From: Pempheris klunzingeri
Taxonomy: Eukaryota > Chordata > Actinopteri > Acropomatiformes > Pempheridae
DNA: 64,000 bases
Assembly: GCF_042242105.1 (NCBI RefSeq)
Contig: NC_092033.1
Location: 5,086,908 to 5,150,907, forward strand
Reading direction: 5' to 3'
Shown here: piece by piece, positions 47,441 to 60,972 of the stretch
Layout: every line of letters starts with the position of its first letter
Position numbering within the stretch: position 1 is the stretch's first letter
Program-made: the position numbers and the translations under genes
The notes under the pieces: model-generated
Told to the model about the DNA's origin: nothing
The model's database searches: none
Seen by the model: only the letters and a program-made list of their open reading frames with translations

Positions 47441-50400
47441 AGTTTTGTGAAGTTGATCACTAAAGGTAAATCTTTACATCTAATCTAATATTTGCATTTT
47501 CAGCTTTGACTGATACACTGCCTGCTGTGGGATGCAAACTGTGACCATCAAGGTAAAACTATGCCACCCAAAACACAACTTTAATACATTTCACATGCAG
47601 AATTACCTTCACACATCTATAGAAATTGCCAACTTTTGTCCCTGATATTGTTAACCGTCATAAATTCACATCTTCCTTCTTGTCTCTGAATAAGAGAATG
47701 TCATTGGCACTTAACCAAATATCTACACTTACTCTGTCAGGTCATGCACAGCTCCTGGTGGAGGTTTTTATTTAGAACTAAAGTAACATGAAATCCTGTT
47801 TTTCTTGGGTGATGTCTTTGGAAATTACCAAATAAGTTGTTGATTACAGTGGATGTCAGCCAAAAAGGGTTAGAAAACGTAGTTTGCCAAGATGGTACCC
47901 AGTCGATTGATCCATTGGTCAGTCAATAGAAAACTATTTTACAGTTATTTGTAATGTTGCTTCCTCCTTTTTGACCAGTTTTCAAGTAAAAATGGCACAA
48001 ATGAGTCTGTTCCAATTCCTGAAATCTGATCATCTAAGTTTTTTTTTTGTCTTATATGATAGTAAACTGAATATATTTGAGTTTTGAACTGTTGAATAAG
48101 TCACATTGAGCTCTGGGAAATTATGAGAAGCATTTTTAACTCTTTCAGACATTTTAGGAACAAAACAATGAATTGAGAAAATATTCATAACCATTATAAT
48201 CACTAGTTGCAGCTAAACAAGACAACAAAAGACTAAAACTAAAGTATGGAAGGAAAAACTTCTTTGATATGTCCCACGTGATGCATTCCTTGTTCAGGGA
48301 GTTTGTGTTTTTCTGCGATTGGCTCTTCAGCAGGGCAGATGCTCACTGAAATGCACTGAGAGCCAGTTGAGGAGACTCATTGGTCTCAAATGCATCACCA
48401 ACAATACGCCCTCATGTGGTAGCATGAAGTTAGTATCATCAACCCAAAACATCCGGCTATACATTGATGCTAGAGAGCACAGCAGGTGATGCCGGATGTG
48501 CAAGCAACAATTTATCAGGTTCTGCTTTCTGATGTTTGTCTTTAAATTTCTTTCCCTCTTAGAAAAGCAGGAAACATTTTTTTGATCAATGACTATGTTA
48601 CAATAGATGTAAGACTTTTCTGCATGGTTTATATTCTTGTTAAACTCCGTTAAAAGCCTTTGAAATGCCGAGGTGTAATGACATGGAAAAGCCAACAAGA
48701 GCGACACAAAAGGATTTTACACTGTTTCCTCCTCTTAAAGATGTTCCCTGCAAACAGCGCCCTGTTTGTCGTGGAACTTTAAAGGTGGTGAAACAAGTAC
48801 AATGGGAGGGAACCATCCTGTTCAATTCCACAGGAGGGGTTTTATAGGTCTACTTCACAGAGTGGACGGAGGACAAAGTACATATTTTCTACCCTTCTTG
48901 TTGACATTTTGGAGACCAAAAATTGAGACATTCTGCGCTTTGCTTGTGCTGAACAAATAACCACAAGCAGATAATAATAATAAGACTTGTTCCAAAATAA
49001 GATATCAGTCATCTGAACAAAAGTGAGTCCCTCTCTAAGAGGGTAGTTTTGTGGAAATGAACCTTTTCATTTAAATTCCCTCTAGCTGCCAATAAAGCAG
49101 TTTGAGAGATAGCAGCGATTTGGAGAATAAAAGAGTAAAATACCTTTCATTCTTTGGCTGATTGGCCTGATCATCATGCCCACTCAGGCTGCGTGTAGCT
49201 ATAGCTGCAGTCATGTGTGCTCAGTACTGAGAGGAATCAGGCTGCTGAAACCTCGTCACAGGAACTCAATCTGCAGCTATTTCAGAGGACGACTCACAGA
49301 TAATGTTTCTGGCTCGTGGTCAGCAGAGGCAGAACCCTTCGTATATACACATGTGTGTGTGTGTTCTGCATGCCTCCTACTCTCGGTCTCTTTCCTGCTC
49401 CCTCTCCCGCTGTCTTTCTGTCCAAATAATCCTCCTAAACCACAATTTCCAAAGCCAAGATAGCACTTAAGCAGCGTGCACTCACTGTCCTGGCGCTCGC
49501 ACAGTGATATCTGTTTCTTTTCATATTTTTGTGAGAAGACGTGGCGAACGTGGACTTGGGACGTTTGGGGCTACGTTGGAATTCTCTTTACTGCTGAACA
49601 GGATGTCGGATCAGTGTCGACAGCGGCAGAGCTTTTTTTTTCTTCTTTTTTTTTGTTTTGTTTTCATCTGTCGGGACGGCTGTTAGAGTTTTGACAGAGG
49701 AGGCTTAAGAGCATCTTCTCCATGTGGATCATGAGTGACAGGGCAGGGAGAAACTGGAGCAGTGACACAGTGGGGCCTCCGGCTGGAAGCAGGCCTAAAA
49801 AGTCCAGATTAATAGTGGTGTCTTGTGGCTCCTTGTGCTTTTGGGCCTGTCTTGTCCTTGAGCCCAGAATCCCAGGCTGGGTCCCCGAGTGGTTGCCGAG
49901 GAAACGGTGTTGTTGATCATAATAGTAAACATCTGATAATTAATCACAAGTGACATTTTTTCTAAAGAATAGCAAGGCTCATAGGTGAACGTGAAAAGGG
50001 AAGTTACTACATGCAGATCCATCAACAGCTCGCTGTTGGAGCGTCAGTCCAGGCGCAGCGCTGAGGTCAGGCTTATATGAGCCGATTGGCATCAACTGCA
50101 TTATTCATTCTGCTCATTCACAGCTGCTTTGACTAATAACATCCACTTATACAGCACGGCCATAATCACCTGACACTTCCCACTATTACTCTGCTGATTA
50201 GCTCATGCTTACCTCCTCCTTAAGATGTTGGTACTATTGAATTGAACTAAGATTTAATAGTCATGTGTGTGGTTGTTAAGGGCAGAGCCTTACCCGCCAA
50301 ATCTAACTGATTAATAAATGAATGCTCCACTGTGAGTGCGTCTGGCTAAACTGTGGCGGTTCACTTGTCCACACACAGTTAGTCAATATGAAACACGAAT

Positions 50401-53400
50401 GTCCTTTTTGAAGGTGGTGATGCTGTTTTATTTGAAATTTTCCTCTTAACTAGGGAGAAGCTAGAACTCCTTTTAAGAAAATATCTTAGGGACACAATCA
50501 GTACTTCAAAAATGCAATAAATCAAATGATATATTGTAATACTACTCAGCACGTCACAAGCTCCTGGTCTTCAGACAGTAGTCAAGAATGGATAGCACAA
50601 AGAATATAAATAAAAGAAAGACAAAGAACTAAATAGTCGTCATCACTCTGACTATGACAAAGTCTGAGAAAAACACCCCGGGGCCTGCCGCTGTTGACAG
50701 CCACTACATGTGACATGCAAAATCACACCACATTAAAAAGGCAATAGTTGGCAATAGCAAACCAAGAGAGCGTGGTGAATGTTACAACTGACTATAAAAG
50801 AGGAGTTTTAAACACTGAACAGAGTCAACAATAAAAAAAATCTTAGTTTCCTTAAGTAAAACAGTCCGTTGCTTGTGTTTTAACATATCAAAGTCAATGA
50901 ACATTTAAGTGATGAAGTTGTACAAAGTATCTAAAATACTGTGATGAACTTTTGTTTTAGGCCTCTGGTAATTCGTGTTCCTACTGTGTGTGCAACCTTA
51001 ACCTATTTTTAAGCTCTATGGGGCTCCATTGTCGTCCAAAAAAAGATCAGAAATCACATAAGTGAGCTTGTGGGCGACATGGACTTCATTATCATTATGA
51101 CCTCTCATTATGGTGAATGTGGGTACCGTTTGCAGTCCCATGTACACCACCCTGGTGCTGTTAACACTCACCAGCACATGTTAATCCACAGCAGAAAGTA
51201 GAGCCCAACAGAAGCAGTATTTATTAAGAATGGCCCATTTTCAAAGATGCACTCTGAAAGTGACGGGCTACACATAATAGTGAGGCACTAACAAATTGTT
51301 GTTTTGGTCTTTTCACAGGATTTGTTGACTGTAAGAAAAATACAGTAACAGCAGCCTTGACATGAGATTTTTAATTAGATGGGGAGAGACGTGCATCAAA
51401 GGCCTTGGTCCTGTATATCGTGTGTGTCTCTGATCCACTAAGACACCCTGATGGCTTTAATTTGTTTAGGTCAGACAAGTGCATATGGGCAATTTTGGCA
51501 CACAGCTTCATGCAACCCAAGTGGCTTTCAAGCTTTACCACAATGTCAGAGGCATTGTTTGGACTGTAATATGGCAAGACAAACACATGGTGCTTGTATG
51601 TGTAATGGGCTAAAACGCACGCTGGAATGCAAAAGAAATCGGAGTGTGGTTGAGGAAAATGACTATTGCCCCCCACACTGTGAAGGAATTAGGGAGTGTT
51701 ACAGATAAAAAACAAAACGACCCCGCGGGTGAACATGCAAGAGAGTATTTATGACACAACTAAAAGAAACTACTTTGTAATCAAATCTAATTTACACAGT
51801 TTAGAACATCCATGAAACCCGACAAAGCTGACAGGGGGAAATCGTTTCCATGCTGAGGAACAACAATTCCACTTTTGAGCAATTATTGTCTTTGAAGCAT
51901 CTTGAACCTTTTTGAGAGCAGATGAAGAGAGGGCCATATTTTCAACAATGCCACGAGGCACATAAATGTCTTCAGAAATTATTCCTTTCATGTAAAAAGG
52001 ATTTATGCTTTTGGTGTAGTAATACAGATTTGGAGCTGTAAACATGTTGCAGATGTTGAGAAAATGGAGACACGGCATCAGTAGAGACAGTTTTGAATTC
52101 GGCACCATGAGTGCTACCAACGAGGAAACACGGGGCGTTCACAGCACCTCCAGACAAGCTGGTTGAAACTGCTGCTCATCAGTGTGTCATGTATTTATGA
52201 GTTTAAGTTCCAAATCTTTTACCTAAATGGAGTTATAACTTGTCCTGGACTCGCTTTTTCCAAACATGTACAATCATTTTGCAGAACAAGCTCCTAACAA
52301 ATGAAATGATCACCAGCAGGAATTTATCTTTCCACTTGTTGGTGGACGTTCAGCCTTTTGCGGCTCTCTCTGTCAGTATTTGTTGTCTGAGCCGAGCGCC
52401 TGCAGCTTCAGTCGTTACTCAGCTGTAACTGCAGAGGGAGACAAAGCACCAGAGAAGCTCTGAGTTTTGCTCCGACTCCTCTGGTTTGAACAAGCGAGTC
52501 CCTTTCCCACCAGCATTTTGTCTTTCATGGCTTGAGAACAGCAGCTATTGTGCCCTATATCACCACAGACACTAGTATTGCATCAACGCTAATACAGGTT
52601 TCATCATCACCTTGTATTATTATTATTTAGTGTTGAATGAATAATGCAGATTCAGTGAGACATGAGGGTTTTTTCTTCGTCTCAGTCCCACTTATTTCAG
52701 ATTATGGACAAATATTTAGTGTCTGAGATATTTACAGTTTGACATTATTGCGCCCAAGCATTTCAGAAGCACAAGTGAGTAAAGTGAGTAATTTTTTGAT
52801 CCTCAAGGGGGCTCTTCACTCCCATGTTTCAAAGTACAGGAGGCAAAGCTGTACAGCAGCCCGTAGTTCCCACCACCCCTCAGTAGTTCCACCATCTTGG
52901 TTCCTACCGTCGAAATTTCAAGATTTACCGTCACGTTTGTTCATGTAAACACGGGACACACGACATTTCTTCGGTGAGAATCCATACGCTTTTAGTGAAC
53001 CTAAAATCAAAATATAATTGTGTTCATTGTTTCTCTCCATGAAACTGAGATCCTGGGATTTTTAGACAGCACAAAGGCTTCAAACCACAGAAATTAAAAG
53101 GAAACTTCTACGCTTTATTCCACCATCAACTTAAGCTGCCAGGAAATTGTTTGCGCTCTCTGAGTAAAAGCACGGCATCACCTGTGAGAAGGGCAAAGTG
53201 CATACTTCCCCACGGACAGAGTTTTCATCTACAGTGTCTGAGCCACACAGTAGTATTTGAAAAGCCATCAGATCTGTTCAAGTGTCCACAGCAGCTATAA
53301 TATCACATCAAATGAACATAATACGCTTTTTGTTACATTAGTGTCATTTTCAACAAGAACATCTATTAGTAAGATTTACTCAAGTAATAATCTAAAGGTA

Positions 53401-54344
53401 TGCAAGCAAAACTAAATTCTGATTTTAGATAATTTAGTGTTTTGGTTGAGGAGTGTGTAGTGTTCATCAGGCCGATGATCCCCCTGTGTAATCCTGGCTT
53501 CACATCCCATCTGCTGCACTCTGTGCTGCTATCTGGCTCGGATCAGGACCCCAAAACAAAAATGAAGCCCCTCCACGTCCTCCTGATTTAGGTCAACTGG
53601 CAGCAGATGATTTTTAATTTTCTTAGCTGTGGTTCTTGTAATCATACTTTAAAAAAAAAAAAAAATTGCCATCATGAATTATTTCAAGGAGGAAAAAAAG
53701 AAGAAGTAAAATGTGTTCGAGCTACCTCACCCCTTTTTAACCATTCTTTCAAAGAGAAGATGTATAAGAAAAAAAATGTAAGGTAACTTTATTATTAGAA
53801 TTAATTGTATTTGCTCATTGACATCACCAAAGACTGTTATTCCACTAGAGCTGGTTTGATCCAGTACGACTAGATTTGATCTGTTAGTAATTCATATGTG
53901 AAGAATTATTGCTCTGTGGCTTTGGGAATCAAACATGTGTTACACTTCTGTAAGTTTCTGTTCCCCTGAGAATACTTGGCCCCTAATGGGTTGGGCCTTA
54001 CTGTCGAAACACACTAAAAAACGCTCCCTCTCTCCTCCTCTCACACTCACTCACACAAACACACAAATTGATATAACCACAAGCTCTTAACCGGTTTTAG
54101 CAGGCTCTAATAGCTCAAATCAGACAAACTCAAGTAGAAAAAAAAAAAAAAAAAGTTTTGTAAGAGTCACATCACGTTACTGCTGACCTTGCTGATTGAG
54201 TTTGCTCACAATCACACGGGTCAAGGCTGGGGTCAGGCCCATGGATCATTTAGTTTAATGGCTGTTTCCTGCCTGCTCAAATGTACGTGCCACATTGTAG
54301 GAAACGGCGAGATGCAGCCATACTATTACAGGACATCATGCAGT

Positions 54345-54725
54345 GAGGGGAAAGGGGTAGAAAAAAGGTGTGAAGAGAAAGAAAGAAAGAAAGAGAGAGA
54401 AAGAAAGAAAGGCACCTATAGAAGAAGAAGAAGAAAGAAGAAGGAGGACAGAGGAATAGGAGGAGAAAGATCAGCAGCAAGAAACTGAGAGCCAGAAGGA
54501 AAGAAAGAGATGGTGACAAAGGCAGAGGGAGAGAGCTCTACTAATTTTGTGGCCTGTCTGTGTCACCAGCACCCTGTTGGGACGACAGATGTGCAGATGA
54601 TGTCATGTAGAAAGGGGATAGGGCGGGAGGGTGGAGCGATCGGAGCGCGGGAGGACAGTGCACAGGCGGAGCCTCGATCTGAGAGAGGGAAGGGGGAGAG
54701 AGGACGGGAGGGAGAGAGGGAGCAG
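54345..54725. repeat. Cluster of polypurine tracts
   Basis: The plus strand is mostly G/A at 54345-54535 (GAAA, GA and GAA units) and again at 54600-54725 (GGGA/GAGA units), separated by about 65 bp of mixed sequence. Confidence 0.85.
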
Positions 54726-57700
54726 GACTGTGGCAATCCTTCATTGCCCTGCAGTCACGCAATTATTCAGTTTTCATAAGATGTGACTCAGTATAGTTTA
54801 GGAAGTGTTAGAGCTCTCCAAAAAGAGCTACTTGTGCTTTTTAATGGCCCTCGCAGTGAGCTGAAAGTGTTTGCGTGAGTGTGAACCGTACCTACTGAGG
54901 AAAAAAAACGTCTGCGTTTGCCGTCATTTTGCTCTGCAGAGGCAACAAATGTGCTGAACTGGTGGTTTTAGTTGCAGGACCTCTCACAATGTGCAGTCTC
55001 TCCAAACCGCACAGGCCATTGCAGCTATAATTTACTTAGTGCAGTCATTGCTGAAGTTTACCCTCCCATCCCCTGACCGGCCACAGCATAAGAACCCAAT
55101 TGTTCTCGTGGTCTGCAGTGACAATGGCTGTTTGTGGTCATCCAGAGAAAAAGAAAGTGAGAAAGAGAAAGGGACTGAAGAGGGGAGAAAGTAGAGCCAT
55201 ACGATCCAGTAATTTGTACCGTTCACTGCTAAAGATATAGTCAGGGTCAAGCGCAGAGTGGGGGGTCAGGGTGACCGCCAAGCCCTGTCGGATCGCCTCG
55301 AGGACACCATTTTCCCAACAGTCTGCCCCGTGTCCTGTGCTTTAACCCATCCACCCCTCTCGCAGTTACAACTGTGTGACCAACTTTAGCTTGCTTGCAT
55401 TTCAGCAACAAGCTTTCCAGCCGACTCTGCCCCCCACCTGCGCCCTTTCAGGCCAATTGTGCTGGCATGGCAGAGGGAGAAATTGAATGAATTAGGCAGT
55501 CGGATGTTGCCTAATGGTGGTACTGCACAAATGCAGCCATTCCTGGCATTGTTATGTGTTTGAGTGAGACTGAGAGGGATTGTGCTCTTCGGTCCAGCGC
55601 AGGAAAGCAGCTAATAAGTGAGACAACCTGTGGGAATCAGCCCAAACCAAAAGAGGACTGAGGCAGTTTTTTCCCCCTCTGTTTTTCTGTTAGCTTTACT
55701 TTTTTGGGCCTGCTTTTAAACGTTATTGATGTGTAATGAAGGCCAGCGGTCCAGCCATTGATTCATTGATTCAATCATGGCCCAACACGTGGCAGCTCTG
55801 CATTTAAAGCAGCCCGAAAGGAGGTAAACGTGAAAAATGTAGCACCTCCTTGTTTCAAATGACAGCTAGCAAAAAAACAAGGATCATGTCATCACTTCAT
55901 AAAACACAGCATAAACTCCTGAAGTGTGGCCCTGCCCATAACACAGCCTGCACTCACAATGTGAACACAATGCAGCTTTTCAAGCAGATAAGACACTGAT
56001 AACTGCACAGGCCTAGAGTTACAGATGGCAGCTGCAGCCCACTGTTGTCCCTCTCTCTCATGGGGAAGTGGTTCTGACCTGAGCCTGAGGACACCCTAGG
56101 CTCTCTGGGTAATCATTGACCTGTTACCTGTGGCAACCAAGCCACAACATACTGTACAACCACTGGGCTGCTGATAATAAAGTGATAACACAGGTGCACG
56201 GACGCAGACAGTTGTGCGTGCATGTGTGCTCACACTTTCTGAAAGATTGAATTACATATAAGTTTCACTGATCCATTAGTGACATGTGCTCTTCTCCATA
56301 AGCCCCAGGAAAAGCTATTATCCTTTAGTCATTTTCATTATATCCCCAAACAGGGCGTTGCTGTATAAACATGCATGCTCAGCCAACCTACACTGTATAA
56401 ACAGAACTTTAATGAAAAATATTGAGTGCATGTAACTTGTTTTGACACTCCAACTTAAGGCATCTGCTGTGCACCAATCTGACACCAGTGCTCTTACTTC
56501 TATGTGCAGTTATGAGGATCAGATTTCTGCCGCATTAAAACTGTTGAAATTGATAAAGTCACGATCGAGTGTGATACTGATCCAGCGTGCGGCCCAAAAC
56601 GACGCAGGCCCTCCTAAATATATATTCTGTATCTGGTGCAGTAGCCTAATTGAACTGCTCAAGAGTTTATTGAACTTCACACACTTGGAATACTTATCCA
56701 GAGTGAGGTTTTGCTCTGAGTTACTAAGTAACTGAAGATGGTGAAGGTGAAAAAGGTCACGATCGGCCCTCCTGGTGTAAGCAGCGCGATCGATCAAGTC
56801 TCGTGTCTGTTTTGTGGTGTTAGGTGGGGCGTGGCACTGCACTGCAGCACGTTGAAGGGGAACAGGCTGGGGTACCATCCAAGGAGAGGAAAGAGCAGCG
56901 AGGGGAGGGTAGGCGGTGAGGGCGGCGGGGGGAGAGACACAGCAGTTTGGCCCTCAGCAGAGCCACCTCCCACTTTTTCCACACCTCCCCTCGCCTGTCT
57001 TCCTCCTCCGAACTTGCTCCTTCCTCCTGTCCTCTCTCTAGTCTTTGGGAGCTCCATGCAGAATGGTCTGTGTCTGCGAGCAGTGGCCTGAAATAAAACT
57101 AAGAGGGGCCTTGGGCGCCCGAGAATGCCAGCTTTGTCTCAACTGCCATCCACACTGTCTGGAGACACAGGAGGGAATGAGCTTAAAGAGAGTGTCTGAC
57201 TGCAAATTAGCAGTGCCAAACGCAGCGCTCTGGCCACCTCCTCAAGATTTGCCACCTCTTCTCCTCTCCCCTCCTCAGACACGGTGCAGATTGACATGAC
57301 GGACTCAAATTGTGGAAAAAATCTAGTCGAAGAAGTTTAATAGTTGAGCCAATACTTTGTCAACACTTTTTTCTTAATTGATCTGAGTCGTTGATTGAGT
57401 GTACAAATTGTATAAAATGAAAGATTGATGAGTATTGAGTGCTTAAGTCCATTTAGGTCTACAATTCTGGATGATAAGTGCTTAATATCATATCTACAGT
57501 ATATCCATTAGTGGGATTAACATCTCTTAATATCATACTTGAATCAATATTTCACTTAATTGCAATATGTTGATTTTCCACTGTGTTTCTGTTAAAGTTG
57601 CTGCTCAGGAATGTTTCTCCCACTTAAGTAACCAGAACCATGCAACATTATTTCTTCCCCAAATAAAGTAACAAAGAGCAAACAAAATTTTAGTATCACT

Positions 57701-58490
57701 TTTCCTATTATAGTTCTGTTATGGCTTCAGCATATTAATTTACACATTAAAAAACAATAAATATCTTCAAAGCAGAAGAAACAGTGGCAGTTGAAGAAAA
57801 TCGGTTAAGCCTGTATAAGAAATAGCTTTATCAACAAAGCTTTGTTAATAACAAATGTGTATTATGTTATATATTTATACATCAAATATATATATTTTAA
57901 GCATACAATTGTATGTTCCATAATGTGTAACAAATCATATATATATATAAATATGATAATAACATGTGGATCATTAGCAGCCTCTCATTGTGGGCTTGTG
58001 TGTGTCTACAAGGCTGCATAAAATAATACTTGCATAATATAACTATTTACTGATAGAAATCGATGTTAGGAAAAAAATCTGGGTGGTGTTTTAAATACCT
58101 TTTTATTTCTCATGAAAAAGTTTTGACAAACAGTACCATAATTAATAACAAACTAATAATACTAGCCACTTAATTGGAAGCATCTGTGTAAATCAGCTGA
58201 AATTAATAAGAAGTGAGTGATAATAAAAGTGTACTCACAGCTTTCATTTAATTCATAAAGCAGCCGTTCTAACCAGTGGACCGACCGGTTCTTAATACTC
58301 CTTAACACTCGGCTTTATTTTACTTTGAACTTTTTTACTGTAAGAGCTTTATTTTACTTTGGAACACTGTGAGAATATTTGGAAAAATAACATGTGTGTC
58401 TTTGTGTCTCCGGAGTCACATCAGGTGAATTTAATCATCAAAATGAACTTGTGCCACCTTTTAATCCCTGTAAGCTATAGCCTACATGCT

Positions 58491-58512
58491 CACACACTCA
58501 CACACACTCACA

Positions 58513-58555
<43 letters not shown>
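58491..58555. repeat. CA microsatellite
   Basis: A (CA)n array, imperfect at the left (CACACTCA units) and then about 20 uninterrupted CA units. Confidence 0.95.
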
Positions 58556-58557
<2 letters not shown>

Positions 58558-60259
58558 AATCCTATAGTACCTTTCAGTGCTGATGGCTATAGGCGTGCTG
58601 TACACAGAGCACGGTCACTGAATGCAACTGTAATATCACCTGTCAATACAGATTTAGCACCATTCAGTACACTCTCCTCTGCTGTGCAGCTCCACAGTGG
58701 GGACTGGTGCTTCGCCTTGTGTGCACAGAGCCAAAAAAAGCCAATCGACACACAAACAGTCACTTGAGCATGAACAACGGCATAAACAAGCCCGTGTTCA
58801 ACTGAGAAGCAAAGTTTTGTTTTTTATTACATTATTAATTTTGAGTAAAGTGTCTTTCACAGATTCTGATCACTAATCACAATCAGATAATGTTTTTATT
58901 TGATGTAAAACTTTTTATGCAAACTAGTTTTATTTTAAGTGACAATTAAGTTTTTAATAGTTTCAACTAAAATCCACCATATGGAGATTTTTTTAATTTA
59001 ATAATTGACTTTTACTTACTTACTTACTAATTCACATTGCATTAGTGAAAGGCTGTAGACATTTTTACACATATGACAGAGAGTCCATATTAGTAGATAA
59101 TTTTTTATCCCTACTTTTAAAAGTATTATCTCCACTATGAGGCTAAATCTGAAAACTGAAGCACTTTATTTAACATAGTCACACAGTGACTCTGCAGGGG
59201 TCCACCCTTCACATGGAGTATAACATCACATTTCCTCTCCACATATTCTCATTTATTGTTTGATGTCTTTTTTTTTCCTGCTGTAAAACTGATTTTACAA
59301 GGTGGATAATATCTGTCTGTCTGCAATGTGGGTTTTTTTTTTTTTTTTTTTTAAGCAAAGGCATTTTTAGAGAGACAACACACACAAAACTTAGAATGGC
59401 AAGAACATGCAGATGGAGAATAATCTGCTCCAATCTGTTCCACTAATATTCTCAATCCTTTACAAAGTCAAAATTAGCCGGTTTTTCTCCACTGTTCCCG
59501 AGCAAATAAAATACAGTCAACTTCAAGTCCAAATTGTTGCATTAAACATGGTGTATTGTTAAATCCAGACTACATGTAGCTCTAAATGATCCCATGCTGC
59601 CTGGGTTTGAAGTGAGGGATCATTTCTTTCTTCTTTTTTTTTTCTCTATTAACTTTTTGGATGACAGATTGCTCCTTTAACTGCCTCCTCTCCACAGCTG
59701 ATTAATCAATAAAGTGCCTGTGAGGTAAGTCAACATGTCTGGGCTCGTCCTCAAGTCACCTGTGGCGTCTTAACCGGATAACTAGACCTTCATCACCTGA
59801 CAGAGGAGACAACACTGAGTCAGGCTCATTAACACGGGCAGGCAGGTGTGAGAAACGCAGCTTTAAATCACACCTGAGTTTTATTAGCAAGCATAAAAGG
59901 AAAATAATCAGCTGGAGGGCTTTTTTTTTTAATGTGTGTCTTTTCGCATTATTGGTTATGCACGGATACAGCCACATTTAGGCTATTAAATTCGACTTTT
60001 TTAGTGTGAATTTCCTTTAACACGACACTTCCTGCATGTTTTAAACCCATATTTTAATATGAATAAGACTTTATGGGTAAACCATGTGGACAGTTTGCTG
60101 TTAAACACGCAAGTGCAACGAAAAAAAGTCATTTTATTAATATTAAAGTTATTCAAAATGGAGCTGAAGTCTGCGTACGCGCTAAAACTGTGACTTCAAA
60201 GCAACCGTGTCTTCCTCTCCTGTGTTTCTACATCTCTGAAAACAGCGGTGGATTATTCC

Positions 60260-60384
60260 TTTAATAGTCGTGCGCGATTATGAACTTCGGGTTATAATTT
60301 CGCGGCGGTAATTTTGGATATTTGCTCCTCAAAGTGAAGCGAGTGACAGAAGGAAGGTGCCTTCTTCCTTAAGGCTGACATCAG
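60260..60384 (+). promoter_or_regulatory. Possible promoter and first non-coding exon of an unassigned gene
   Basis: GC/CpG content rises sharply near 60270-60310 (GCGCGATT, TTCGCGGCGG). A strong splice donor CATCAG|GTAAGT follows at 60384/60385. There is no coding frame that I recognise. Synteny with human 22q13 would suggest the next gene upstream of WNT7B, for example ppara, but no coding sequence of it lies in the window. Confidence 0.35.
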
Positions 60385-60534
60385 GTAAGTTCACAAAAGC
60401 AAATAGTGCTGTTTAGACCCGCGGAGGGGGCAGGAGAGGGGGAGTGAGGCAGCCCTTAATAATCATCTCAACGCAGCCTAGTTTTGTAGATATTTCAATG
60501 TGATGTGCCTTTTCTCTTTTTTTCTCTCCTTTAG

Positions 60535-60972
60535 GACACATTAAATGAGCTGCGCGATAGTGCGGGCTGCCGCACACCCAGGCTGGTTGTATAACGGGGC
60601 TTCACCTCAGCTGAACTTGACGCATCTGGTTCATCGGCGGCGCAGGACGCGCGGCGCAGTCTGCAGCCTGCATGTCCCCACTGAACCGAGCTGGATGGTC
60701 GCGGACAGAGACGCGGAGACTGGTGGGGGGCGGAGGGGGGGGGACACGACGCTTTCGCGGCCCCGGCAGCCGCACACGGAGCCCGTCTTCCTACACAGCC
60801 GACATGACGACTTTTTCTCCAAACACTGTCACCTTGTGCGGGTTATTTTCGGCTCCTTTTGGGTCCAGACGCATAATAGAGGAGCCACCGTCTAGAAAAT
60901 CTAAAGCCCGCGGACTTGGGAGTTGGACACCTCGGAGGAAGAGACCATCCAACTTCAACTTGAGACCTGTCG
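60535..60972 (+). other. Possible 5' exon of an unassigned gene
   Basis: A pyrimidine-rich acceptor (TTTCTCTCCTTTAG) precedes 60535 and a donor CTGTCG|GTGCGT follows 60972. The interval is GC-rich with many CpG. An open frame from 60545 to 60895 encodes 116 Arg- and His-rich residues with no family resemblance, and is probably untranslated sequence. Confidence 0.35.

Larger units (their letters stand above)
47441..60259. other. Long stretch with no supported gene
   Basis: About 12.8 kb upstream of wnt7b with no splice-consistent coding exon and no family motif that I recognise on either strand. It contains polypurine tracts near 54.3-54.7 kb, a CA microsatellite near 58.5 kb, A/T runs and otherwise ordinary AT-rich sequence. 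Regulatory elements of wnt7b may be here but cannot be pointed to. Confidence 0.5.

Noticed and set aside
53715-53735. CTACCTCA word, checked as a let-7 seed complement because let-7 genes lie near WNT7B in human
   Set aside because: The reverse strand continues GCTCG and not TAGGTTG, and no hairpin is evident. I saw no let-7 precursor in the window.
54189-54488. 99-residue Lys/Glu/Arg-rich frame
   Set aside because: It is a direct translation of the purine tract and not a gene.
58359-58767. Thr/His-rich frames over the CA microsatellite
   Set aside because: Translation of (CA)n; no gene evidence.
60545-60895. 116-residue open frame in the GC-rich stretch
   Set aside because: Composition is Arg/His/Pro-rich as expected from GC-rich DNA, other frames are open as well, and there is no family resemblance. 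Kept only as part of a possible 5' UTR exon.
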